From positions 1 to 64,000 of the forward strand of contig NZ_NRRF01000002.1 in assembly GCF_016583565.1 (NCBI RefSeq): a DNA stretch of 64,000 nucleotides. Reading direction: 5' to 3'. Of this stretch, positions 32,080-40,707 are shown one piece after another. The translations under genes were made by a program, and so were the position numbers. Each line of letters starts with the position of its first letter. Position 1 is the stretch's first letter. Below the pieces are notes generated by a model, which was not told the DNA's origin, did not search any database, and saw only the letters and a list, made by a program, of their open reading frames with translations. The stretch is from Thiocystis violacea (GTDB lineage: Bacteria; Pseudomonadota; Gammaproteobacteria; Chromatiales; Chromatiaceae).

Positions 32080-32138
32080 AACCGCTTTCAGGCCCGAAGT
32101 CGTCGACGTTGGGGGCGTGCCTGGAAGCGGTTTTTTCT
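32080..32138 (+). terminator. Rho-independent terminator after the RlpA-like gene
   Basis: AACCGCTTTCAGGC pairs with GCCTGGAAGCGGTT (14 bp, one mismatch) around a 25-nt loop, and the stem runs into six T residues followed by CTT. It begins 36 bp after the stop codon. Confidence 0.88.
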
Positions 32139-32215
32139 TGACTCAGGGAAAACCAGCGACTGATCCTCCGGTCGATCGACCGTCCCCGCGCCTGGGACTG
32201 GCTCGGGATCCTTCC

Positions 32216-33091
32216 TTAGCTTCCCTCGATGCGATCGTAATAGCGTGCGCGATAGAGCAGCCGTGGCGCGGCGCCATCCGTAAAGCCCGTTCGCGTGTGC
32301 GGCACGTTGTTGCTCACCAATCCCCAGCCTGATTCGAGCCGTCCCTTGAAGTGCCATGGCGTCTCGCTCTTGAGCATGGCTTTCAGCGAGGTCACGGCCT
32401 CGGTCGTGACGGCGTCGTCGCGCCAGCGGATGTTGCGCGCGCGATTGGTGTAGCGCATGTGCAGCTGTCCATCGGAGCGTACCGAGAACACGGGGCCTGA
32501 CTGGTCCGGTCGCATCTGCTCGCCGTCCACATAGCTCGCCGGGATGGTCATGCACTGCGGATGCATCAAGGCCCGGATGAAGTCGGGGGACTGGTCGCGC
32601 ACCAGGATGTAGGCGATCTCGTGGTCGAGCAGGGCGTTCTCGCCGCCCGTCTCCGCTGGCTGGACGCAGTGCAGCAGCAGGGCGAGGATCTCGCGCTCTG
32701 GGCTGTTGTAATAGCCATCCGTGTGCCAGTCGATCGGACGATTGGAGTAGGGGATGTATTCGCGATGCTGGGCATCGGTCTGCACGGTGAGCGAGGTGAT
32801 GGCGTCTTCATCCGCGCCGCGATTGTGGTCCAGGCGGTTGAGGCCGAAACGCGCGCCGAGCGCGGCGGGAATGGCCTTGTCCGGGTCGTCTCCCGTGCGG
32901 CCGATGTAGATGGCCATGTTGGCGCGCCGGCAGCGCGCGAGGATGGCCTCATGCTCGGCATCCGTCAGACAGCGCGGGTCGGTGATCTCCACCAGCAGGT
33001 CGGACAGCTCCGTCGGCGCTTGAGCGAGCTTGCGCTCGCGCCAACGCTCGTAGGCATCCGGGTTGGCGAGATCGAAGGGCGAATCCATCAT
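32216..33091 (-). CDS. TauD/TfdA-family Fe(II)/2-oxoglutarate-dependent dioxygenase
   Basis: A soluble oxygenase of 291 residues. The iron-binding facial triad is visible: His123 and Asp125 in WHTDGYY, and His265 in NNVPHTRTGF with a nearby Arg for 2-oxoglutarate. The substrate cannot be told from sequence; relatives act on taurine, carnitine precursors and other small acids. I chose the ATG at 33091 because AGGAG lies 8 nt upstream; an ATG at 33133 would add 14 residues. It is divergent from the FHA regulator gene. Confidence 0.83.
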   Translation of the reverse strand: MMDSPFDLANPDAYERWRERKLAQAPTELSDLLVEITDPRCLTDAEHEAILARCRRANMAIYIGRTGDDPDKAIPAALGARFGLNRLDHNRGADEDAITSLTVQTDAQHREYIPYSNRPIDWHTDGYYNSPEREILALLLHCVQPAETGGENALLDHEIAYILVRDQSPDFIRALMHPQCMTIPASYVDGEQMRPDQSGPVFSVRSDGQLHMRYTNRARNIRWRDDAVTTEAVTSLKAMLKSETPWHFKGRLESGWGLVSNNVPHTRTGFTDGAAPRLLYRARYYDRIEGS

Positions 33092-33310
33092 GTCGGCGGC
33101 TCCTATCTGGCGCGGTGCGCCTGTTTTGATCATGCACGTCCAATCCTCCCGGGGTAGGGCGGGCGGCTCGGGTCGAACGGGGAACGCTAATGCGGCTGGC
33201 GTCTCGGGGCATTGATGCCCGTCAGTCTCTGGTCACGACGGCGGTTGTGCCGCTGCCGTGTCAGGATTGGATGCGCATCAGGGCGCGGACGCTTGCTAAG
33301 ATAACCGACA

Positions 33311-34684
33311 ATGACTCACCGATTCGGAGCGAGCCCGCCGCCCATGTCGATGCCTGACCCCGGCTCTACTCAGATCATGCCTGCCGCTGCGCAGACGGCC
33401 CGCAAGATTCGACTCGAGCGGATTGAGCTGAAGGTCCTCTCCGGCCCGGACGCCGGTCGCGAGGTCAAACTGGCGCTCGCCGGTGTCACGCTCGGCACCG
33501 CATCCGACAACGATGTGATGCTGACGGATCGCACGGTCTCGCGACATCACGCCGAGATCCGCGTGACGCACGACGGCCTGTTGGTCAGCGATCTCGGCTC
33601 CACCAATGGGACCTTCCTCAATGGGCTGCGGGTCAATGAGGCCTTTCTGGTGCCGGATTCCGTGCTCTCGCTCGGCTCCACGGAGATGCGCATCCGCACC
33701 GGCACCGAGGAGCACCCCTACGAGATCGCGCAAGAGAGCCGCCTCGGCTGCCTGGTGGGCGGCACCGAGCCCATGCGCGAGCTCTATGGGCTGATCAAGG
33801 TGGTGGCGCCGACTCCGACCACGGTGCTCATCACCGGCGAGTCCGGCTCGGGCAAGGAAATGGTTGCGAGCACCCTGCATGGGCTGTCGGGGCGATCCGG
33901 TCCGCTGGTGGTCTTCGACGCCTCGGTGACGGATCCCGAGATGGTCCGCAACGATCTCTTCGGCCACATCAAGGGGGCCTTCACCGGCGCGACGGGCGCG
34001 CGGGACGGGGCCTTTCGCCGCGCCGATGGCGGCACGCTCTTCATCGACGAGATCGGCGAGCTGCCGCTGGACCTGCAGCCGCGACTGCTGCGCGTGCTCG
34101 AAAGTAGAGAGGTCGTGCCGGTGGGCTCGGATCAGCCCGTCAAGGTCGATGTGCGCGTGGTTGCGGCCACCCACCGCAATCTGGAGGCGATGGTCGAGTC
34201 CGGAGACTTTCGCGCCGACCTCTACTACCGCCTGTCCGTCATCAGTCTGCGGGTTCCGCCGCTGCGCGACATCACGGCCGACGTCCCGCTGCTGGTCCAG
34301 AACTTCGCCGACAAAATGGGCATGCCCTGTCGCCTCTCGCCGGAGGCCGAGCGGGCGCTGGGGGGCTACCACTGGCCTGGCAACGTCCGCGAGCTGCGCA
34401 ACGTGCTGGAGCGCGCCGCGGTCCTCTGCGGCGGTCAGGAGATCCGGCCCGAGCACCTGCGCCTGATGGACGTCGCGGCGGTTCAGCCCGCGGCGCCGGT
34501 GGAACCCCTCGCGATTGGGGCAGCCGCCTCCGCCGCGACCTCGCCGGCACAGCTCAAGGCGATGGAGCGGCGGATGATCGGTGAGGCCATGACGCGCAAC
34601 CGCAACAACAAGACCGCCGTCGCCCGCGAGTTGGGTATCCCGCTCTCGACCCTGAAACGCCGCATCGCCGAGTACGACCTCTGA
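33311..34684 (+). CDS. Sigma54-dependent transcriptional activator with an FHA domain
   Basis: A 457-residue enhancer-binding protein. An FHA domain (about residues 40-120, with TVSRHHAEI and GSTNGTFLNG) binds phosphothreonine. The AAA+ domain (about 145-375) has Walker A TGESGSGKE, an intact sigma54-contact loop GAFTGA near residue 222, and Walker B GGTLFIDEIGEL. A Fis-type helix-turn-helix closes the protein (NNKTAVARELGIPLSTLKRR). Input is thus likely from a Ser/Thr kinase. FHA-type activators often control type VI secretion, but no such genes are in the window. In-frame ATGs at 33344 and 33350 are alternative starts. Confidence 0.92.
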   Translation: MTHRFGASPPPMSMPDPGSTQIMPAAAQTARKIRLERIELKVLSGPDAGREVKLALAGVTLGTASDNDVMLTDRTVSRHHAEIRVTHDGLLVSDLGSTNGTFLNGLRVNEAFLVPDSVLSLGSTEMRIRTGTEEHPYEIAQESRLGCLVGGTEPMRELYGLIKVVAPTPTTVLITGESGSGKEMVASTLHGLSGRSGPLVVFDASVTDPEMVRNDLFGHIKGAFTGATGARDGAFRRADGGTLFIDEIGELPLDLQPRLLRVLESREVVPVGSDQPVKVDVRVVAATHRNLEAMVESGDFRADLYYRLSVISLRVPPLRDITADVPLLVQNFADKMGMPCRLSPEAERALGGYHWPGNVRELRNVLERAAVLCGGQEIRPEHLRLMDVAAVQPAAPVEPLAIGAAASAATSPAQLKAMERRMIGEAMTRNRNNKTAVARELGIPLSTLKRRIAEYDL

Positions 34685-34713
34685 CGGCTCTGTGATTGCC
34701 GCGGCTCGCCGCC

Positions 34714-34769
34714 GTGGGAGCGCCGCCCCGGCGCGACGTCGCCCGGTCGCGGCGAGGCGCCGCTCCCAC
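34714..34769. repeat. REP-like palindrome between convergent genes
   Basis: GTGGGAGCGCCGCCCCGGCG pairs with the inverted GGCGAGGCGCCGCTCCCAC. It lies between the ends of the FHA regulator gene and the convergent protease gene and may act as a bidirectional end hairpin. Confidence 0.75.
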
Positions 34770-34823
34770 TGATCGAGACTCCCGAAAATCGCCTCGGTAC
34801 CCTGGAGCCGGCTGTTTACCGCC

Positions 34824-35558
34824 TTAAGGCAGACGTAGAAAGACGGCCTCCACCTCCTTGCTGGTGTCCCGTCCCGAGTGTTTGTCGAGCACGTACCATT
34901 GCCGCAGGTTGCGCCAGGCTCCCTTGATCTCGGTCTTGCGGCCCGGGTCCAGGACCAGGACTTCGGTGTCGTCGCGCGGCCCGCGGATGCCGGCGATGAC
35001 CGTGATGTGCCTGACACCATTGACCCAGAGCGGTCCATGGATCCTGAGCCAGCCGAGAATGGCCTCCGGGGTTGGCGACATCGGCGGGACATGGGCGAAA
35101 CCCATGTCGCGGGCGAACTCCCGGATCTTGGCGTTGGTGATCCCCGTGTTGTCGCTGTAGAGCTTCGACCACTTGGGTGATTCCGAGGGGTCCGGATGGC
35201 GCGGGTCGGTCATGCGGGTGCGTTCGCGCTTCCACTGAATCAGCATCTGCGCCGAGGCATACCAGCAGGACATGGTCTTGTCCTGGGCGATGTGCAGATA
35301 GGCGGGCACGACATAGTGCAGTTGGATCGGGGGCGTCACGTTCGGCTTGGCGGCGGCGAGTGCGGCCCGGGTCTTGGGGCCGACGATACCGTCGACCGGC
35401 GGGCAGGCGCGTGTCTGGAAGGCGCGGACGGCCGCGTCCGTCTTGGGGCCGAAGATGCCGTCGACGACCAGGGGCGGCAGCGGCTTCTGCACCAGGTTGA
35501 GCCGCGCCTGAAGATCACGGACGGCGGGGCCGTTGGACCCCCACTTGAGATTCTGCAT
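34824..35558 (-). CDS. Peptidoglycan-binding / papain-like cysteine protease (AvrRpt2-type)
   Basis: A 244-residue protein. Residues 5-70 form a peptidoglycan-binding-like domain with two FGPKT/VGPKT turns. The rest resembles papain-like proteases of the AvrRpt2 (C70) type, with Cys98 in SCWYASAQM, His184 in GVRHITVIAG and Asp204 in VLDPG as a probable catalytic triad. There is no signal peptide, so if it reaches the cell wall it must use another route, such as a contact-dependent system. Target unknown. I chose the ATG at 35558, which has GGAGG upstream. Convergent with the FHA regulator gene. Confidence 0.78.
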   Translation of the reverse strand: MQNLKWGSNGPAVRDLQARLNLVQKPLPPLVVDGIFGPKTDAAVRAFQTRACPPVDGIVGPKTRAALAAAKPNVTPPIQLHYVVPAYLHIAQDKTMSCWYASAQMLIQWKRERTRMTDPRHPDPSESPKWSKLYSDNTGITNAKIREFARDMGFAHVPPMSPTPEAILGWLRIHGPLWVNGVRHITVIAGIRGPRDDTEVLVLDPGRKTEIKGAWRNLRQWYVLDKHSGRDTSKEVEAVFLRLP

Positions 35559-35901
35559 GGCATCATCCTCCGGTCGCTTATGTTGTGTGCTCGCAGTCGA
35601 ACAGCATGAACCGGGCCATGGCGCCGCATCGCCGGCAAACCCGCGGTGCGGGCCGCCGTCGGCTGACGCCCCGCCACCCTGTTGCATCGCCACGGATGCG
35701 CCTGACCGGCTCGATGTGGACCCTTCGGCTCACTGTGACCCGCTGACGCGAGTCGGGGCGGGCGCGTTAGGCCATGGACCCCGTGGATCGCGACGCGCGC
35801 TGTTGAGAGCCTCCTCCTGAGAACCTCCTCCACGCCTTTCGTTCGTCTCGCGGCACGGTTACCCTGTCGCGTTTTCCCTCCTCGCAAGCAGCAAGTGAAC
35901 G
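35559..35901. other. Divergent intergenic region, nothing recognised
   Basis: A 343-bp gap between the divergently transcribed protease gene and the Snf2 helicase gene. Both promoters should lie here. I see no clear -35/-10 pair, inverted repeat or conserved open frame. Confidence 0.4.
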
Positions 35902-38900
35902 ATGTCGCTTTCGTACCTGACGGATCTGGAAACCATCGAACGGGCAATCCCTCCGGCCTATCTGGAGCGGGGGCAGCGCTACGCGCGCAACGGGAATGTG
36001 CTCTCCGCCGACCTCGATCAGGCGCGGACGATGGCGATGGGGCGCGTGCTCGGCTCGGCCGGGCGGGTCTATCAGTGCATCGTGCGCTGCTTTCCATCAC
36101 CGGACGGTGGGCATGGCATCGTGGGGCAGTGCTCCTGCCCCGTCGGGCGCAACTGCAAGCATGTCGCGGCCGTGCTCCTGGTGCTGACCGAGCGGGCGTC
36201 CAAGGACGTCAAGCCCCGCCCGATCGGCGAGCGGCTGCCGCTCGATCTTCAGGGCTGGCTCAATCGCGTCGAGCGGCTTGCGAACCAGGTCGAGGCGACC
36301 GACACCCCCTACCGCATCCTCTATCTGCTGCAGCAAGACTGGCAGCACGGGCTGCGCGTGACGACTGTCCGTGCCCTGAAGGCGCGTCGGCTGGCGGAAG
36401 GGGGCTGGGGCAAACCGCAGGAGTTCAACATCCTGGGTCAGTCGCGCGCCGATTTCGTCACCTCGGAGGATCAGCGCATCATGGCCCTGGTGCAAGCCAG
36501 TCCGCATAGCACTGACCTCCCCAAGCAGGCGCGTCTCGACGGGCACACGGGCGGGGACGCGCTGCAGGCCATCGCCCGCAGCGGACGCGGCTATTACCTT
36601 CAGACGGAGGGTCCGCCGCTGCGCTTCGCCGGACCACTGCAAGGCGTCCTCGGTTGGCGCCTGGGCGCGGATGCGCAGATGCGCGTGGTGCTGGAATCGG
36701 ACCGGCCGGGGCTGGTGCTGCTCGCCTTGACCCCGCCCTGGTACCTGGATCCGCAGAGCGGCGACTGCGGCCCCCTGGAGACCGGGTTGGAGGATCGCGA
36801 GGCGGCTCTGTTGACGGCCGCGCCCGCGGTGCCGGCCGGGTCGGCCGAGGCGCTGGGTGAGGCGGCGCGGGCGCGGGTCGCGCGACTGCGGCTACCCATG
36901 CCCGAGCCGCCCGCGCGCGCGCGGGTGTCGGCGGCCGCGCCGACGCCTTGGCTCTATCTGCGCAGCCAGGATCTGGTTCAGGCGCAGACGACCCGCTACT
37001 GGGGCATGCCGGTCGAACCGCAATGGGTCCATGCCGCCTACCTGCGCTTCGATTACCAGGGAACGGTGACCAGTCCGCATGACCCGGCGGCGAGTCTGCA
37101 ACGTGTCGAGGACGACAAGCTGCTCCTCGTCGAGCGTGACGCGGCGGCCGAGCGTGCCGCGCTCCAACGGCTCCAGCAGCTCGGCTTCAGCCAGTGCACG
37201 GACCCGGACGAGGGCTTGGGTCTGCGCCTCGATCTGGCGGATGACGACGCCTGGATCACCCTGGTCGGGCGCGATCTCCCCTGCCTGAGCGCCGATGGCT
37301 GGCGCGTCGAGGTGGATCCGGACTTCCAGTTCCGCCTGGCCGATGTCGGCGACTGGGAGATGGAGATCGACCAGCCCGAGGGCGGGCGTTGGCTGGACGT
37401 CGCCCTGGGTATCGAGGTGGACGGCGCGCGCGTCGACCTGCTGCCCCTGCTGGTGAAGATGATCCAAACCCAGTCGGGGGGGCTTGCCGCGGCGCAACTC
37501 GCCCAGCTCGACGAGGATGCCAGGCTCAGTCTCCGCCTCGATGACGGGCGTCTCATCATGATGCCCGCGCAGCGGCTCAAGCCGATTCTCGCCACCCTGG
37601 TGGAGCTCTACGACCCCGAGCGACCGCTGTCCAAGGATGGCCGGGTGCGGCTGTCGCGCATGCAGAGCGCCCAGCTCGCGGAGCTCGAAGAGGGCGACCC
37701 GGCGCTGCGCTGGCGTGGCGGCGAGGCGGCGCGTGACTGGGGGCGACGCCTCAAGTCCTTCCAGGGGCTGGTCTCGGTGGAGCCGCCCGCCGGCCTGGCG
37801 GCCGAGCTGCGGCCCTATCAGCGCGAGGGACTCGATTGGCTGCAGTTCCTGCGCGAGTACGAACTCGGCGGCATCCTCGCCGATGACATGGGCCTGGGTA
37901 AGACGGTGCAAACGCTCGCGCACCTGCTGATCGAGCAGGCGAGCGGGCGCGCCGACCGCCCGAGCCTGGTGGTCGCGCCCACCAGCCTCATGTTCAACTG
38001 GCGGCGCGAGGCCCAGCGTTTTACCCCCGCGCTCAAGGTCCTGCTGTTGCATGGCGCCGACCGCCGCAAGCACTTTGGGACCTTCGATCACTATGACCTG
38101 GTGCTGACGACCTATCCGCTGCTACCGCGTGATGTCGACATCCTGATCGCGCAAGAGTGGCATCTGCTCATCCTCGACGAGGCTCAGGCGATCAAGAACC
38201 CGCGCAGCAAGGCCGCGCAGGCCGTTCGCAGTCTGAACGCCCGCCACCGTCTGTGCCTCACGGGCACGCCGTTGGAGAACCATCTGGGCGAGCTGTGGTC
38301 CTTGGTCGACTTTCTCATGCCCGACTTGCTCGGCGACGAGCGCCGTTTCCGCCGACTCTTCCGCAACCCCATCGAGCGCCAGGCGGACGCGGAGCGCGGC
38401 GAGCAGCTGCGCCAGCGCATCGCGCCCTTTCTGCTGCGGCGTACCAAGGACGCCGTGGCGGCCGACCTTCCGCCCAAGACCGAAATCCTTCGCGAGGTGC
38501 CGCTGGCACAGGATCAGCGCGACCTCTACGAGACCCTGCGGCTCGCGCTGCACGAGCGGGTGCGCACGGAGGTCGAGCGCAAGGGTATGTCGCAGAGCGG
38601 CATCATCATCCTGGACGCCTTGCTGAAGCTGCGCCAGGTCTGCTGCGATCCGCGCCTGGTGAGCTTGGAGAGCGCCCGCGCGGTCAAGGGCTCCGCCAAG
38701 CTGGAACTGCTCATGACCCTGCTGCCCGAGCTGCTCGACGAGGGGCGTCGGGTGCTGCTCTTCTCCCAGTTCACCAGCATGCTCGACCTCATCCAGGCGG
38801 CCCTGCTGGAGACCGGAATGCGCGAGAATCAGGACTTCGTCAAGCTCACCGGCCGCACCCGCAACCGCGCCATCCCCGTCGACCGCTTCCAGGCCGGCGA

Positions 38901-39225
38901 GGTCCCGCTCTTCCTCATCAGTCTCAAGGCCGGCGGCAGCGGGCTCAACCTCACCGCGGCGGACACCGTCATCCACTATGATCCCTGGTGGAACCCCGCC
39001 GCGGAGCGTCAAGCCACCGACCGCGCCCACCGCATCGGGCAAGACAAGCCCGTCTTCGTCTACAAGCTCCTGACCGAGGGCACCGTCGAGCAGCGCGTCG
39101 CCGAGCTGCAGGCCCGCAAGCAGGCCCTGGCCGACGCCATGCTCGCCGGAGGAGGCGCCGCCGTGGGCGGCTTGAGCGCCGACGACCTCGACCTGCTGTT
39201 CGCGCCCGTCGAGGATCTAGGATGA
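35902..39225 (+). CDS. SWIM zinc-finger / Swi2-Snf2 family DEAD-like helicase
   Basis: A 1,107-residue ATPase. An N-terminal SWIM zinc finger has Cys77, Cys79, Cys85 and His87 (CSCPVGRNCKH). A long middle region of unknown fold follows. The C-terminal Snf2 motor (about residues 630-1100) has ILADDMGLGKT near residue 664, LILDEAQAIKN near 758, LTGTPLENHLGELWS, and the helicase C block with DPWWNPAAERQATDRAHRIGQ-type motif VI. Such proteins move along double-stranded DNA or displace bound proteins. It is followed 76 bp later by an uncharacterised gene and then rapA. Confidence 0.9.
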   Translation: MSLSYLTDLETIERAIPPAYLERGQRYARNGNVLSADLDQARTMAMGRVLGSAGRVYQCIVRCFPSPDGGHGIVGQCSCPVGRNCKHVAAVLLVLTERASKDVKPRPIGERLPLDLQGWLNRVERLANQVEATDTPYRILYLLQQDWQHGLRVTTVRALKARRLAEGGWGKPQEFNILGQSRADFVTSEDQRIMALVQASPHSTDLPKQARLDGHTGGDALQAIARSGRGYYLQTEGPPLRFAGPLQGVLGWRLGADAQMRVVLESDRPGLVLLALTPPWYLDPQSGDCGPLETGLEDREAALLTAAPAVPAGSAEALGEAARARVARLRLPMPEPPARARVSAAAPTPWLYLRSQDLVQAQTTRYWGMPVEPQWVHAAYLRFDYQGTVTSPHDPAASLQRVEDDKLLLVERDAAAERAALQRLQQLGFSQCTDPDEGLGLRLDLADDDAWITLVGRDLPCLSADGWRVEVDPDFQFRLADVGDWEMEIDQPEGGRWLDVALGIEVDGARVDLLPLLVKMIQTQSGGLAAAQLAQLDEDARLSLRLDDGRLIMMPAQRLKPILATLVELYDPERPLSKDGRVRLSRMQSAQLAELEEGDPALRWRGGEAARDWGRRLKSFQGLVSVEPPAGLAAELRPYQREGLDWLQFLREYELGGILADDMGLGKTVQTLAHLLIEQASGRADRPSLVVAPTSLMFNWRREAQRFTPALKVLLLHGADRRKHFGTFDHYDLVLTTYPLLPRDVDILIAQEWHLLILDEAQAIKNPRSKAAQAVRSLNARHRLCLTGTPLENHLGELWSLVDFLMPDLLGDERRFRRLFRNPIERQADAERGEQLRQRIAPFLLRRTKDAVAADLPPKTEILREVPLAQDQRDLYETLRLALHERVRTEVERKGMSQSGIIILDALLKLRQVCCDPRLVSLESARAVKGSAKLELLMTLLPELLDEGRRVLLFSQFTSMLDLIQAALLETGMRENQDFVKLTGRTRNRAIPVDRFQAGEVPLFLISLKAGGSGLNLTAADTVIHYDPWWNPAAERQATDRAHRIGQDKPVFVYKLLTEGTVEQRVAELQARKQALADAMLAGGGAAVGGLSADDLDLLFAPVEDLG

Positions 39226-39301
39226 GGTGTCGAGCCGAGTTGCGCCCCTGCCCTGAGCTTCGGGGTAGCGCCTCGATGTCCCCCGCCAAAAGGTCTTGAT
39301 C

Positions 39302-40489
39302 GTGATCGCCGTCCTCTCTGACCAAGCGCTGCAGCGCCTCGTCGACCGCCTGCTGTTCGAGCAGGGCCGGTTCGAGCCGGTCGAACTGCTGCTCGCCGCC
39401 GACCTGCTGGCCTATGAAGACTACGAGGCCTGGCGAACGGGCCGCATCGCCGATCTGCAGGGCGCCCTGCGGGCGGCGCCGACCGAGGTTGCCGAGGCAC
39501 TGCGGCGAGCGGCCGAGTACGCGCGACGCCAGAAGCTGGAGGCCACCAGCCTCGACTATCGCGGCTGGGGCGCCGAGGACAGGCGGCTCGCCATCGGCCC
39601 GGACAAGGCCCTGACGGAGGCCAGCTCGCAGCAATGGGCGCCAGCCGCCGACCGCGCGCAGTTCGATCTCTTCCACGATTCGAGCGCGCTGTTGATCGAG
39701 GCGGCCATCAGCCGCGCACTCGCCGAGCGGCGCCTCGACGACGCCCGGGAGAAGACCGCACAGCTCATGCGGGAGAATCCGCGTCATCCGCGGTTGAGCG
39801 ACTTTCTGCGCCTGATCCAGGCGGTCGACGAACTCGGTCGGTACCAGCCGAGCGCGGGGCCGCGCGAGCAGTTGGTCAACCTGGAGGCCGTCGAGCCCGT
39901 GGCGCGCGGCGTGCTCGGCCACCTCGCCCGTGACTTTCTCGCGGGCCTGTGGGCCGCGCTTGCCGAGAGACTGGGTGACCGGCCATTCGAGCCGGCCGCC
40001 TTCCAGCTCCATGCCAGTCACGCCTGGGCGCGTGCCGGCCGCTGGGAAGCGGTGCGCGCCTCGGTGGAAGCCGCCCCAGCCTGGGGTGATCAGCCTCGAC
40101 TGCTGACCCTGCATGCCGAGGCCGCGTGGCGACGCCACGATTTGGCAACGGCCCGCCGGGACTGGATGTGGTTGTGTTGGGAGCATCCCGTGGAGGCCGA
40201 GCGCGCCCTCGGCTCCGCGAGCTTTCCCGATCCCTGGCTGGCGCGCCTCTGGCGCGGCTTCCGTGACCTGCACGACCCACTGGACACCGAGGATTTCCCG
40301 GCCTGGCTGCTCCTGCACGAATCCATCGGGACAGCGCATCTCCCCGCGGACGAGGCGCCGCCCGACGAGCGCGGTGAGGCCTACCGCCTGCTGGACCGTC
40401 TCGCCCATGGCGACGGCGATATCGCGCTCCGCCGCCAACTCGATGAGACGCATCCGGCGCTCCTGCGAGCCTTCCTGGCACGGATCTGA
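39302..40489 (+). CDS. Uncharacterised helical protein between two Snf2-type ATPase genes
   Basis: A 395-residue protein I do not recognise. It is soluble, with no signal peptide. It looks all-helical and TPR-like in places (ALAERRLDDAREKTAQLMRE, ARAGRWEAVRASVEAAP, AAWRRHDLATARRDWMWL). Tryptophan and acidic residues are frequent near the C terminus. I chose a GTG start at 39302 because AAAAGG lies about 8 nt upstream; a TTG two codons earlier is too close to it. The gap to the Snf2 helicase gene is 76 bp, suggesting one transcript, and a scaffold or adaptor role is plausible. Confidence 0.75.
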   Translation: MIAVLSDQALQRLVDRLLFEQGRFEPVELLLAADLLAYEDYEAWRTGRIADLQGALRAAPTEVAEALRRAAEYARRQKLEATSLDYRGWGAEDRRLAIGPDKALTEASSQQWAPAADRAQFDLFHDSSALLIEAAISRALAERRLDDAREKTAQLMRENPRHPRLSDFLRLIQAVDELGRYQPSAGPREQLVNLEAVEPVARGVLGHLARDFLAGLWAALAERLGDRPFEPAAFQLHASHAWARAGRWEAVRASVEAAPAWGDQPRLLTLHAEAAWRRHDLATARRDWMWLCWEHPVEAERALGSASFPDPWLARLWRGFRDLHDPLDTEDFPAWLLLHESIGTAHLPADEAPPDERGEAYRLLDRLAHGDGDIALRRQLDETHPALLRAFLARI

Positions 40490-40707
40490 GCGTTCAGATC
40501 CGTCCTTGACCGCCGCCCGATGAAATCGTCCCCTGACCGATGCACCCGGGCGACCACCGCCTCAGCCAGCGAGATCCGCCTCTGTCACGCCCGGAGCCAG
40601 CGGTTTGATGGGCGCGGTGTCGCGCTGTCCGGCGGCGCTGGGTCGGCATCCTCGCCAGTGCTACACTAGAGCGCTTTGCGATCGTCGTCCGAGTGAGCTT
40701 AGAGAAG

